From CALZFJ01 sp051878575 (GTDB taxonomy: Bacteria; Bacteroidota; Bacteroidia; Bacteroidales; Muribaculaceae), in assembly GCA_051878575.1 (NCBI GenBank), contig JBJEKJ010000096.1, positions 1 to 24,311 of the forward strand: a DNA stretch of 24,311 nucleotides. The letters run 5' to 3'. The number at the start of each line of letters is the position of its first letter. Position 1 is the stretch's first letter. Both the position numbers and the translations under genes were made by a program. Below the pieces are notes generated by a model. The model had not been told where the DNA came from. It saw only the letters and a program-made list of their open reading frames with translations, and searched no databases. Below, piece after piece: positions 1 to 7,459 of this stretch.

Positions 1-44
1 TTGATTTTTCTTATTCACCGGGCGTAAAAAATCTCTTTTTTATG

Positions 45-52
45 TATCTTTG
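45..52 (+). promoter_or_regulatory. Bacteroidetes -7 promoter box for the DUF4199 gene
   Basis: TATCTTTG matches the Bacteroidetes sigma-ABfr -7 consensus TAnnTTTG exactly. Transcription would start about 6 to 8 bases downstream, near 59, so the in-frame ATG at 42 lies upstream of the transcript. This places the translation start at 75. No clear -33 TTG was seen at the right distance. Confidence 0.6.
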
Positions 53-74
53 CAGCGTGGAAGATTATAAGAAT

Positions 75-614
75 ATGATAAAAAACGTGTACAAGCAAAG
101 TGCCGAGGACGGCATGCTTTTTGGCGCATTGCTGTCGGCAGTCTCGCTTGCTTTCATCTATAGCGACAAGGCTGCTCTGCTGTCGCTGCTGGCACTTCTG
201 CTGTTCTTTGCGATGCCCGGAGTGCTCTATGTGCTGCAACGCCGCTACTTCAGGCGCACGGGATGTATTGCCGACTTCTCCACACTGTGGATGCTTGGAC
301 TGATGATTTCGCTTTTCGGCTCGCTGATTTGCGGAATTGTGACCTATGCGTGGCTTCAATTCGTGGAGCCGACGTTTATCTTTGATCAGGCTCAGGCTGC
401 CGTTGATGCCTATAAGGCTGTCCCCGAGTTGCGCGACAGCGACATAGCTGTGGCGCTTCAGCGTGCCATCGACGAGGGGATGCTTCCCACGGCGATAGAA
501 TTTGTGGTGAATATGATATTGCTCACCACATTCATCGGCTCATTGACGGCGCTCGTAGCCTCGCTGATAGTGAGGGCTCGTGGAGGGAAGCCGGGCGGAA
601 CCGCGAAAATGTGA
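75..614 (+). CDS. DUF4199 family inner-membrane protein
   Basis: A 179-residue integral membrane protein. Hydrophobic segments lie near residues 14-31, 33-53, 70-95 and 147-170, which suggests four membrane helices; a charged, Asp/Glu-rich loop lies between the third and fourth. Topology and length fit DUF4199, a Bacteroidetes family of unknown function that is often found beside a family 2 glycosyltransferase, as here (42 bases to the next start). The ATG at 75 is chosen because a -7 promoter box at 45-52 overlaps the longer reading frame that starts at 42. The pairing suggests a helper role in moving or modifying a lipid-linked sugar; that is inference. Family assignment is from recalled pattern, not a search. 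Confidence 0.75.
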   Translation: MIKNVYKQSAEDGMLFGALLSAVSLAFIYSDKAALLSLLALLLFFAMPGVLYVLQRRYFRRTGCIADFSTLWMLGLMISLFGSLICGIVTYAWLQFVEPTFIFDQAQAAVDAYKAVPELRDSDIAVALQRAIDEGMLPTAIEFVVNMILLTTFIGSLTALVASLIVRARGGKPGGTAKM

Positions 615-656
615 TATACGACAGATTGACTTACACAATAACAGACGAATATATAT

Positions 657-1610
657 ATGGATATTTCAGTAGTAGTACCACTATATAATGAGGCCGAGTC
701 GCTTCCTGAGCTGACCGAGTGGATTGAGCGGGTGATGCGCGAGAACGGATTCACCTACGAGATTATCTTTATGAACGATGGCAGCACCGACAACTCGTGG
801 GAGGTGATAAGGAGCCTCAGCAAGAAGAATGAGTGCGTGAAGGGAATATGCTTCCGCCGCAACTATGGAAAGTCGCCGGCACTGAACACCGGATTCCGCC
901 ATGTGAAGGGCGACGTGGTGATAACGATGGATGCCGACTTGCAGGATAGCCCCGACGAGATTCCGGCTCTCTACAAGATGATCACCGAGGAGGGCTACGA
1001 CCTTGTGAGCGGTTGGAAGAAGAAGCGCTACGACCCGCTGAGCAAGACCATTCCCACCAAGCTGTTCAACGCCACGGCGCGTAAGGTGAGCGGAATTAAG
1101 AATCTTCACGACTTCAACTGCGGACTGAAGGCCTATCGCCGCAAGGTGGTGGAGCGCATCGAGGTGTATGGCGACATGCACCGCTATATCCCTTATCTTG
1201 CCAAAAATGCCGGTTTCACCAAGATTGGCGAGAAGGTGGTGCATCATCAGGCACGCAAATATGGCTCCTCGAAATTTGGCATGAGCCGTTTCGTGAACGG
1301 ATATCTCGACCTCGGCACGCTGTGGTTCCTCTCAAAGTTCGGAGTCAAGCCTATGCACTTCTTCGGATTGCTCGGCTCGCTGATGTTCCTGATAGGATTC
1401 ATTGCGGTGATTATTGTGGGCGGTATGAAGCTCTACAATATGTATGTGGGAAATCACTATATTCTTGTCACCGACTCGCCTTATTTCTACCTGTCGCTCA
1501 CGGCGATGATAATAGGCACGCAGCTTTTCCTTGCCGGATTCGTGGGCGAGCTTGTGAGCCGCAATGCAGCCGGCCGCAACGACTATGAGATTGAGGAGGA
1601 GATACTCTAA
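657..1610 (+). CDS. Family 2 glycosyltransferase with two C-terminal membrane helices (DPM1/GtrB-like)
   Basis: A 317-residue GT-A fold glycosyltransferase. The N-terminus has the family 2 start (VVPLYNEAESLPEL, from residue 6), the NDGSTDNSW motif at 40-48 and the metal/nucleotide-binding DADLQD at 92-97. Two hydrophobic helices follow at about 234-257 and 277-300, the layout of polyprenyl-phosphate glycosyltransferases such as GtrB, ArnC and dolichol-phosphate mannose synthase. It probably moves a sugar from a nucleotide donor onto a polyprenyl phosphate on the cytoplasmic face of the inner membrane. The sugar cannot be read from sequence. It is likely cotranscribed with the DUF4199 gene upstream and the DUF6452 gene 12 bases downstream. 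Confidence 0.9.
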   Translation: MDISVVVPLYNEAESLPELTEWIERVMRENGFTYEIIFMNDGSTDNSWEVIRSLSKKNECVKGICFRRNYGKSPALNTGFRHVKGDVVITMDADLQDSPDEIPALYKMITEEGYDLVSGWKKKRYDPLSKTIPTKLFNATARKVSGIKNLHDFNCGLKAYRRKVVERIEVYGDMHRYIPYLAKNAGFTKIGEKVVHHQARKYGSSKFGMSRFVNGYLDLGTLWFLSKFGVKPMHFFGLLGSLMFLIGFIAVIIVGGMKLYNMYVGNHYILVTDSPYFYLSLTAMIIGTQLFLAGFVGELVSRNAAGRNDYEIEEEIL

Positions 1611-1622
1611 GAGGATGTCGCG

Positions 1623-2117
1623 ATGAGATTTTGCCGATATATATTGATTCTTGCGCTTGCCGCGATGGCACTCTACTCGTGCAGCACCGGTGAGTGCCTT
1701 GAGAACCAGAGCGCAATTCCGCGCGCCGGCTTCTACTCGTCGTCGACGAAGAAGCAGGTGTCGCTCGACTCCGTGTCGATTTACGCGGTGGGTGTGCCCG
1801 GCGACTCAATGATGGTCAGGGTGGGGCGCGGCGTGTCGCAGGTGTATATGCCGCTCGACATGACTTCCGACGTCACACGCTACGTGCTGCACTATGATGT
1901 CAAGGAACTGTCCGACGAGAGGCTCAACGACACGCTGACGATACGCTACAGCCGCGTGCCTTATTTTGAGTCGAGCGAGTGCGGAGCCATGTACTACTAC
2001 GATGTGCTTGGCTATGGCATGACCACGCATCTTGTTGACTCGGTGAGCATAATCACCGACCGTTTCACTAACGTGGATATTGAGACGATAAGAATTTATA
2101 TGCGTACAAGCGAATAG
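1623..2117 (+). CDS. DUF6452 family putative lipoprotein
   Basis: A 164-residue exported protein. A short positively charged start and a hydrophobic stretch (residues 6-17) lead to LYSC, with Cys20 as the likely lipidated residue; the Tyr in the lipobox is tolerated in Bacteroidetes. The mature part is mostly short beta-prone segments with a central LDSVSIYAVG stretch, which I recognise as DUF6452, a Bacteroidetes envelope family of unknown function. It is followed after 10 bases by a DUF6048 gene, its usual partner, so the two products probably act together at the outer membrane. The partnership is recalled from Bacteroides genomes; the joint function is inference. Confidence 0.7.
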   Translation: MRFCRYILILALAAMALYSCSTGECLENQSAIPRAGFYSSSTKKQVSLDSVSIYAVGVPGDSMMVRVGRGVSQVYMPLDMTSDVTRYVLHYDVKELSDERLNDTLTIRYSRVPYFESSECGAMYYYDVLGYGMTTHLVDSVSIITDRFTNVDIETIRIYMRTSE

Positions 2118-2127
2118 AGTAGGGGCG

Positions 2128-3006
2128 ATGGTTGGAAATCTGAAGAAATTAAGACGCGTTTTTGTGGTGGCGATGATGCTTGTGGCCATTGTCGGCATGG
2201 CTCAGAGGCGCGTTACGCCGGTGGAGCGCAACAACAACCGCACCATGACGGCCGCCGAGCATAAGATGAAGATGAAGGAGCTGAGAAGCAAGGGAATGAT
2301 GATTCTCGGCGACTCCATCGTGAGCGACAGCGTGGCGATGCTCACCGATTCGTTGAAAAACAAGCGCATGCAGTATCCGAGGCTCACGAGCGTGATAGTG
2401 GGAGCCAACATCTGGGACCCAGTGATGCGCATGCTCGGGCAGGATTATGGCGGAATCGACTTCTCGGCCGAGCTGAGCCTGTGGAACCGCATATTTCCCA
2501 TTGTGGAGCTTGGCGCGGGATGGGCAAGCAGCACTCCCGAGGATATGAATTTCACTTATAAGGGCAAGATGTCGCTTTATGGCAAGATAGGAGCCAACTA
2601 TAATTTCAAGTTCAATAACTCGCCCGACTATGTGGCGCTGCTCGGACTCCGCGCAGGCTACAGCAACTTTGGCTATGAGATAAGGGACATAAGGCTCACC
2701 AACGGATACTGGGGACAGACGCAGACCATCGACATCCTCGACCAGCGCTCACATGCCACGTGGGGCGAGGTGGTGCTCTCAATCAGGGTGAAGCTGTTCG
2801 GCAACATATCGGCCGGGTGGGCCTTGAAGTATCACTTTCTGTTCAATCGCAAAATCAATGAGAATTCCGACCCCTGGTATATTCCCGGCTTTGGAACACG
2901 CTCGTCGAGAATATCTGGAGGCTTATCGATCTACTATACGCTGCCTTTGAGCCGATCAAAGGGCTCTGATGCGAAAGCCGCCGCCGAAGCCGTCGCCCAA
3001 GACTGA
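2128..3006 (+). CDS. DUF6048 family outer-membrane beta-barrel-like protein
   Basis: A 292-residue protein with a signal peptide (basic start, hydrophobic 11-23, probable cleavage after GMA near 25). The first third is charged. From about residue 85 alternating beta-strand patterns with many Tyr, Trp and Gly residues suggest a small outer-membrane barrel. The Ser/Ala/Lys-rich last 20 residues look like a flexible tail. It fits DUF6048, the usual partner of DUF6452, and sits 10 bases behind that gene. Function unknown. The barrel reading is inferred from residue pattern only. Confidence 0.65.
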   Translation: MVGNLKKLRRVFVVAMMLVAIVGMAQRRVTPVERNNNRTMTAAEHKMKMKELRSKGMMILGDSIVSDSVAMLTDSLKNKRMQYPRLTSVIVGANIWDPVMRMLGQDYGGIDFSAELSLWNRIFPIVELGAGWASSTPEDMNFTYKGKMSLYGKIGANYNFKFNNSPDYVALLGLRAGYSNFGYEIRDIRLTNGYWGQTQTIDILDQRSHATWGEVVLSIRVKLFGNISAGWALKYHFLFNRKINENSDPWYIPGFGTRSSRISGGLSIYYTLPLSRSKGSDAKAAAEAVAQD

Positions 3007-3107
3007 GAATTTGGGAATTTGATAAAGGATTGGATAAAGATTGGATAAAGCCGGGCGAAATTCATGAGAATTTTGCCCGAATGTTTTTATAATGGCGATA
3101 AAAATCG

Positions 3108-3115
3108 TAATTTTG
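3108..3115 (+). promoter_or_regulatory. -7 promoter box for pyrE
   Basis: TAATTTTG matches TAnnTTTG. The predicted transcript start, near 3121-3123, lies 20 bases before the ATG at 3142 and downstream of the longer in-frame start at 3064, so the box also decides the pyrE start. No good -33 TTG was seen at the usual spacing. Confidence 0.6.
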
Positions 3116-3141
3116 CACAAAATAATCAAAAACTACAATAT

Positions 3142-3795
3142 ATGAAACATGTTGATCGCTTACTCGCCGAGAAATTACTAAATATCAGTGCAATTCAGCT
3201 TCAGCCTGAGAATCCTTTCGTGTGGTCGTCGGGCTGGAACTCGCCTATTTATACCGACAACCGTAAAACTCTGTCGTATCCCGACGTGAGAAACTTTATA
3301 AAAGTGGAATTGTGCCGCATCATCATGGAGAATTTCCGTGATGTCGACGTAATAGCCGGTGTGGCTACGGGTGCTATCGCTCAGGGAGCCCTCGTTGCCG
3401 ACACTTTGGGCCTTCCCTACGTCTATGTGCGCTCAAGCCCTAAGGACCACGGTCTGGAGAACCTGATTGAGGGTAATTTGAAGGCCGGTCAGCGTGTGGT
3501 GGTGATTGAGGACCTTGTGTCGACAGGCGGTAGCAGCCTGAAGGCTTGTGAGGCAATACGCAACGCCGGAGGCGAGGTTGCCGGAATGGCGGCTATATTC
3601 ACCTACGAGTTCCCGGTGTCGACCCGCAAGTTCAAGGAGGCCGGCGTGGAGCTCCGCACAATAAGCAACTATTCGGCAATGCTTGAGGCCGCTCTCGAAA
3701 TCGACTATATCAAGGAGGGCGACATCGAGACGCTGAAGGAGTGGCGCAAGGATCCGGCCAACTGGGTGCCCAACAAAATAGACACCGTGGAGTGA
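3142..3795 (+). CDS. pyrE: Orotate phosphoribosyltransferase
   Basis: A 217-residue enzyme that joins orotate and PRPP to give orotidine 5'-monophosphate and pyrophosphate, the fifth step of UMP synthesis, in the cytoplasm. The PRPP loop VVVIEDLVSTGGSS is at about 119-132. The catalytic loop RSSPKDHGLENLIEG is at 98-111, and the orotate-binding FVWSSGWNSPIYTDNRK start is near 26-42. Length is normal for the bacterial family. The reading frame runs 26 residues further upstream, but that part overlaps the promoter box at 3108-3115 and is not PyrE-like, so ATG 3142 is used. An SRPBCC gene follows after 57 bases, an order I recall from Bacteroides. Confidence 0.96.
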   Translation: MKHVDRLLAEKLLNISAIQLQPENPFVWSSGWNSPIYTDNRKTLSYPDVRNFIKVELCRIIMENFRDVDVIAGVATGAIAQGALVADTLGLPYVYVRSSPKDHGLENLIEGNLKAGQRVVVIEDLVSTGGSSLKACEAIRNAGGEVAGMAAIFTYEFPVSTRKFKEAGVELRTISNYSAMLEAALEIDYIKEGDIETLKEWRKDPANWVPNKIDTVE

Positions 3796-3852
3796 CTCCC
3801 GTGCGCGACGTAGAACGATAGAATAATCACACACTTTACAAAAGCAGAAAAA

Positions 3853-4287
3853 ATGGATTCATATAAAAGTGATGTAGTCACTATCAACCATCCGATTGAG
3901 TTGGTCTATGACAAGTTGTCGAAGCCGTCGAGCTTCAAGAACATTGCCAATATCGACGCATTGCCCGACGAGGTGAAAGCCAAGATAAATGATATAAAGT
4001 TTGGCGACGACACTATATCGTTTGTAGCCAATCCAATAGGCGAGGTGGTGCTTCAAGTGGTGGAGCGTGTGGAGCCCTCAAAGGTAGTGCTCTCGGCTGT
4101 TAAGCTGCCTATACCGCTCAATGTGGTGCTGTCGCTTGATAAAGCCGACGATGCCACTACGCATGCCGTGGCTGAGATTCAGGTGGAGCTGAACATGTTT
4201 ATCCGCCCGATGGTGGAGAAGCCTCTCACCGATGGCGCCAAGAAGTTTGGCGAGCTCCTCACCGTGCTCCCTTACGCTGCAATGTGA
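3853..4287 (+). CDS. SRPBCC (START/polyketide cyclase-like) family protein
   Basis: A 144-residue soluble protein with no signal peptide or membrane helix. It opens with a beta strand (YKSDVVTINHPIELVYDKLS), followed by a helix and a run of paired strands ending in a long amphipathic helix (about 115-135), the helix-grip layout of SRPBCC proteins. Members bind hydrophobic ligands in the cavity between sheet and helix, but the ligand here is not predictable. It lies 57 bases downstream of pyrE and probably shares its transcript; a hairpin at 4409-4443 lies about 120 bases behind the stop. Confidence 0.75.
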   Translation: MDSYKSDVVTINHPIELVYDKLSKPSSFKNIANIDALPDEVKAKINDIKFGDDTISFVANPIGEVVLQVVERVEPSKVVLSAVKLPIPLNVVLSLDKADDATTHAVAEIQVELNMFIRPMVEKPLTDGAKKFGELLTVLPYAAM

Positions 4288-4374
4288 CGCGCTTTGCACT
4301 CCCGAGCCGCACAAGCTGAGCTTGAGCATGTGCGCACGGGCGTAGACAACTGTCGCCGGGCGATCTTACGTGAA

Positions 4375-4390
4375 GCCATCGCCTGATGGC
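4375..4390. repeat. Short inverted repeat (6-bp stem) after the SRPBCC gene
   Basis: GCCATC, a 4-base loop GCCT, then GATGGC. There is no T-run next to it. It may be part of the 3' untranslated region of the pyrE transcript. The rest of the 4288-4408 stretch shows no coding signal. Confidence 0.35.
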
Positions 4391-4408
4391 GCTTATGAAG
4401 AAATAAAG

Positions 4409-4443
4409 AGAGCCGCAAGTTCCAATCGGGGATTTGCGGCTCT
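4409..4443 (+). terminator. Hairpin terminator of the pyrE-SRPBCC transcript
   Basis: A perfect 10-bp stem, AGAGCCGCAA at 4409-4418 and TTGCGGCTCT at 4434-4443, with a 15-base loop. The plus-strand tail is only weakly T-rich. The minus-strand tail (CTTTATTTCTTC) is more so, so it may work in both directions. It lies between a plus-strand gene and a minus-strand gene that face each other. Confidence 0.55.
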
Positions 4444-4457
4444 TAAAAATATGGGCA

Positions 4458-4495
4458 TAAAAAAAGCTGTTTTCCTTAACACAAGGAAAGCAGCT
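4458..4495 (-). terminator. Rho-independent terminator of the repeat lipoprotein gene
   Basis: Arms at 4465-4477 and 4483-4495 pair over 13 positions with one mismatch on the minus-strand RNA, around a 5-base loop, followed on the minus strand by a run of seven T. It starts 25 bases behind the lipoprotein stop codon. Confidence 0.8.
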
Positions 4496-4520
4496 CCAAA
4501 CTCTTTAGTTACTTGCTAAA

Positions 4521-4706
4521 TTATTTTACTGAGTCAACAGCTACAGTGTCAGCAACTACAGTGTCAGCAGCAACTGAATCAACAGCCTCAACAGCTACAG
4601 TGTCAGCAGCAACAGTGTCAACAGTCTCCTCAGTAGTCTTTGCGCCACCGCAAGAGAACAATGATACACTAAATACAACAGCAAGTAATAAAACTAACTT
4701 TTTCAT
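4521..4706 (-). CDS. Tiny repeat-rich putative lipoprotein
   Basis: A 61-residue product. MKK and a hydrophobic stretch lead to LFSC, so Cys19 is probably lipidated after signal peptidase II cleavage, giving a mature chain of about 43 residues. That chain is almost entirely a degenerate repeat of Asp-(Thr/Ser)-Val-Ala (DTVAADTVAVEAVDSVAADT and similar), acidic and without aromatic residues or further Cys, so it is probably disordered. A good promoter (4761-4790) and a strong terminator (4458-4495) make it a real single-gene unit. Similar DTV/DSV-rich small lipoproteins are common in Bacteroidales, but I know of no function. An abundant surface or periplasmic spacer, comparable in size to Lpp, is a guess. 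Confidence 0.75.
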   Translation of the reverse strand: MKKLVLLLAVVFSVSLFSCGGAKTTEETVDTVAADTVAVEAVDSVAADTVVADTVAVDSVK

Positions 4707-4760
4707 TTTCGTTTAATTTAAAAAATAATAAAACAATATTTTTATGCTTCAAAAACACTG

Positions 4761-4790
4761 CAAAGTTATAACAAAAAAGTGATATGCAAA
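4761..4790 (-). promoter_or_regulatory. Promoter of the repeat lipoprotein gene (-33 and -7)
   Basis: On the minus strand TTTG (4790-4787) and TAACTTTG (4768-4761) are 18 bases apart, a close fit to the Bacteroidetes TTTG/TAnnTTTG promoter. The transcript would start near 4754, leaving an AT-rich leader of about 48 bases before the ATG at 4706. Confidence 0.75.
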
Positions 4791-4966
4791 CAATTTTTCG
4801 AAAAAATTTATCCTAAAAAATGCTTTTTTATTAAACCTTTTTGTAGTGTATTGATAATCAGTGTGTTGGAGACGCCGCTTTTTGCGCTTAATTTAGGACT
4901 TAATTCATTAATTTTGGGAATGAATGGAATAAATTGTGTGCAAAACGTGAATATTAGTGATAAAAT

Positions 4967-4990
4967 GGCATTAATAGGGCTTATTATGCC
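4967..4990 (-). terminator. Weak hairpin after the glycerate kinase gene
   Basis: GGCATTAATA (4967-4976) pairs with TATTATGCC (4982-4990), with one bulged T and a 5-base loop; the minus-strand tail is ATTTTATC. It begins 33 bases behind the glycerate kinase stop. The stem is AT-rich and the T-run short, so this is only a possible end for the gltX operon. Confidence 0.35.
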
Positions 4991-5023
4991 GCAAATTGCC
5001 ATCGTTATAGGGCTTTTGTGGCG

Positions 5024-6160
5024 TCAGTAGTCGAGGAGGCGTAGGATTTGCGATGTGGTTTCGGCGATGCCGTGGCGTGCCGTGTGAGGCAACATGGCCT
5101 CGGCAAGTGATATGGGGCGGCTTTGGATGCAGAACACGGCCCTGAGCCCACATTCGTTGAGTCGCCTCACGTCGCTCACGCTCCCGGCAAGAGCCACTAC
5201 GGGTATGTTCAGTCTCCTTGCCCTGCCGACGATGCCGGTGAGCACTTTCCCCATTCCCGACTGGCTGTCGATTGCACCCTCACCGGTTATTATGAGGTCG
5301 GCATCGGCTATTTTGCTGTCGAAATGCACAAGGTCGAGCACAATCTCTATTCCCTGTCGCAGTGATGCCCCGAGCAGAGCCATCATTGTGCCGCCCATTC
5401 CTCCTGCCGCTCCCGCACCTCTCACAGTAGCTATGTCAATTCCCGTGGTGCGAAGCAGCACGTTGGCAAAGTTGCGCAGTCCGAAGTCGAGCATCTCCAC
5501 GCAGGCGGGGTCGGCTCCCTTTTGCGGCGCGAATACGTGAGCGGCACCATCCTTGCCGAAGAATGGGCTGTTCACGTCGCATGCCACGGTGAAACGGCAC
5601 TTTTCGAGTCGTGCGTCGATATGCGAGCGGTCGATTGACGCCACCTCGGCAAGATTCTTGCCAATTGGCTCGAGCACGGAGCCTCCGGCATCGATGAAGC
5701 GGAATCCGAGTGCCGACAGGGCACCCATTGCGGCGTCGTTGGTGGCGCTTCCGCCTATACCGAGCAGGAAGTTCCGGCAGCCTCTATCGAGGGCGTCGGC
5801 AATCAGTTGTCCGGTGCCGAGAGTGGTGGTGAGCATCGGGTTACGCTCATGAGAGGCGATAAGGGTCAGCCCGCTCGCTGCGGCCATCTCGATAATTGCG
5901 GTGTCGCCGGCGATGAAGTAGGACGCCTCCACAGGCTGTGATAGAGGATTGGCTACGCGGCAGTCGATTCGTGAGGCTTCCTTGCCGATACAGCCGGCTA
6001 TCACTCCGGCAGTGCCCTCGCCGCCGTCGGCTATGGTCACAGTCTCCACTATGCACTCCGGGTATATGGCGGCGATTGCCTCGCGGGCGGCCTTGGCAGC
6101 CTCCATAGAGCTCAGTGAGCCTTTGAACGAGTCGAATGCCAGAACAATTTTTCGTGCCAT
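5024..6160 (-). CDS. Glycerate kinase (GarK/GlxK family)
   Basis: A 378-residue cytoplasmic enzyme that phosphorylates glycerate with ATP; GarK-type members make 2-phosphoglycerate, feeding lower glycolysis. The start KIVLAFDSFKGSLSS is the family signature. DGGEGTAG (near 46-53), the GIGGSATNDAAMGA loop near 134-148 and GRARRLNIPVVALAG (near 310) are also typical, and length is normal. It lies 33 bases downstream of waaA and is the last gene of the apparent gltX-barrel-waaA operon. Its link to lipopolysaccharide genes is probably just gene order. I leave the symbol blank because garK and glxK cannot be told apart here. Confidence 0.93.
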   Translation of the reverse strand: MARKIVLAFDSFKGSLSSMEAAKAAREAIAAIYPECIVETVTIADGGEGTAGVIAGCIGKEASRIDCRVANPLSQPVEASYFIAGDTAIIEMAAASGLTLIASHERNPMLTTTLGTGQLIADALDRGCRNFLLGIGGSATNDAAMGALSALGFRFIDAGGSVLEPIGKNLAEVASIDRSHIDARLEKCRFTVACDVNSPFFGKDGAAHVFAPQKGADPACVEMLDFGLRNFANVLLRTTGIDIATVRGAGAAGGMGGTMMALLGASLRQGIEIVLDLVHFDSKIADADLIITGEGAIDSQSGMGKVLTGIVGRARRLNIPVVALAGSVSDVRRLNECGLRAVFCIQSRPISLAEAMLPHTARHGIAETTSQILRLLDY

Positions 6161-6193
6161 GTGTGTGGAGTCGTTATGCTATACCTTTATCGC

Positions 6194-7420
6194 TCATCCG
6201 AAAATGTGCGAGAAAATCTTCTTGGTGGCTCCGAGCCGGCTCTTGATGTAGTCGCCGGCGATGTTGCCGCATCGGGTGAGATATTCGTGGTCGGTCATGA
6301 AACGGTCCATAATGGAGTTGAAATCCTCCTTGCCGGCAACCGCAAATCCACCCTCGCGGCTCACGAGCTCGCGGGCCTCGCGGAATTTCTTGAAATTTGG
6401 CCCGAAAACGACCGGAATGCCATATACTGCCGCCTCGTTGACATTGTGGATTCCCACGCCGAATCCGCCACCGATGTGAGCAACCTGTGCATAGCGGTAG
6501 CACGACGACAGGATGCCGTAGCAGTCGATAATAAGGCAGTCGTGCCCGATGATGTTATCCTCGGTTGCGTTGCTGTAGAGCTTCACCGGACGCTCTATCT
6601 TGTCGATAATCTCTTGGAGCCGCACCTTGTCGAACTCATGAGGCGCTATAATCAGCTTCATATCCGGATGCGAGTTGAAGTAGGGGATAATGATATCCTC
6701 GTCGGGCTCCCACGAGCTGCCGATAATCAGCGTGAAGCGGCTGTCGGCCACGAATCGCTCCACTATGGGAAAAGGCTTGCAACCGGCAAGAATGTCGGTC
6801 ACGCGGTCGAATCGTGTGTCGCCGGTCACCGACACATTAGTCACTCCTATTCCTGCAAGCAGCCGTCGCGAGTCCTCGTCTTGCACGAAGATGTGGGTGA
6901 AGCATCGCAGCATCTTGCGGAACATCCCGCCCCACGGCTTGAAGAACGGCTGTCCGTCGCGGAAAATCGATGATATTATGTAAGTAGGGATGTCGCGGCG
7001 TCGGAGCTCTTGCAAATAGTTGCCCCAGAACTCATATTTCACGAATATTGCCATTTCGGGGTGGGCAAGGTCGAGGAAACGGCGCACTGCCCGCGGCTTG
7101 TCGAATGGCAGGTAGCATATTGCGTCGGCTCCGGTGTAGTTTTTTCGCACCTCGTAGCCCGACGGGGAGAAGAATGTGAGCAGTACTCTCACCTCGGGGA
7201 AGTGGCGCTTTATCATCTCGATAAGAGGCCGGCCCTGCTCAAACTCTCCGAGCGATGACACGTGAATCCACACATAGCGGCCATTGCCGATGCTTTCCTT
7301 CAGCATGTCGAACGTTCGAGCTTGCCCGGCAAGCATTAGCGCGGCCTTCTTGTTGCGGCCCGACACGGCTTTTACTCCTGCGGCGTAGGCTGATATTGCA
7401 AGATTGTATATTATGTTCAT
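6194..7420 (-). CDS. waaA: 3-deoxy-D-manno-octulosonic acid (Kdo) transferase
   Basis: A 408-residue GT-B glycosyltransferase (GT30) that moves Kdo from CMP-Kdo to the lipid A precursor at the inner leaflet of the inner membrane. The N-terminus is a short hydrophobic anchor. The conserved WIHVSSLGEFEQGRPLI segment is at 51-66, and its Glu59 matches the catalytic base of the family. FFSPSGYE and the FVKYEFWGNYL segment (near 126-136) are further WaaA marks, and the C-terminal half carries the CMP-binding HIGGGFGVGIHNVNEAAVYG loop. It sits 39 bases behind the barrel gene; a long A-run just upstream of its start (near 7436-7444) could weaken or modulate read-through. Confidence 0.95.
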   Translation of the reverse strand: MNIIYNLAISAYAAGVKAVSGRNKKAALMLAGQARTFDMLKESIGNGRYVWIHVSSLGEFEQGRPLIEMIKRHFPEVRVLLTFFSPSGYEVRKNYTGADAICYLPFDKPRAVRRFLDLAHPEMAIFVKYEFWGNYLQELRRRDIPTYIISSIFRDGQPFFKPWGGMFRKMLRCFTHIFVQDEDSRRLLAGIGVTNVSVTGDTRFDRVTDILAGCKPFPIVERFVADSRFTLIIGSSWEPDEDIIIPYFNSHPDMKLIIAPHEFDKVRLQEIIDKIERPVKLYSNATEDNIIGHDCLIIDCYGILSSCYRYAQVAHIGGGFGVGIHNVNEAAVYGIPVVFGPNFKKFREARELVSREGGFAVAGKEDFNSIMDRFMTDHEYLTRCGNIAGDYIKSRLGATKKIFSHIFG

Positions 7421-7459
7421 CTCCCGAAAATACTGTTTTTTTTTGATTATGTGACGAAA

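Larger units (their letters stand above)
4707..5023. other. AT-rich intergenic region with no credible gene
   Basis: This 317-base stretch lies upstream of two divergently placed minus-strand units. It holds the lipoprotein promoter (4761-4790) and a hairpin at 4967-4990. Open frames exist on both strands (4779-5030 plus, 4808-5002 minus), but their residue make-up follows the AT-rich DNA and neither has a start signal or recognisable motif. A 9-base direct repeat, ATAGGGCTT, occurs at 4974-4982 and again about 35 bases on. Confidence 0.6.

Noticed and set aside
4513..4716. Plus-strand 67-residue Thr/Ser/Val-rich frame over the repeat lipoprotein
   Set aside because: Mirror of the repeats. 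The minus-strand frame has the signal peptide, lipobox, promoter and terminator.
4779..5030. 83-residue open frame on the plus strand (and a 64-residue frame opposite)
   Set aside because: Both follow AT-rich DNA, start at weak codons, overlap the lipoprotein promoter and show no motif. A hairpin also lies inside.
5094..6251. Several long plus-strand frames opposite glycerate kinase
   Set aside because: They are antisense shadows of a clear GarK-family gene; high GC removes stops. No family motif is present.
6161..6973. 270-residue plus-strand frame opposite waaA
   Set aside because: Antisense shadow; WaaA motifs are unambiguous on the minus strand.
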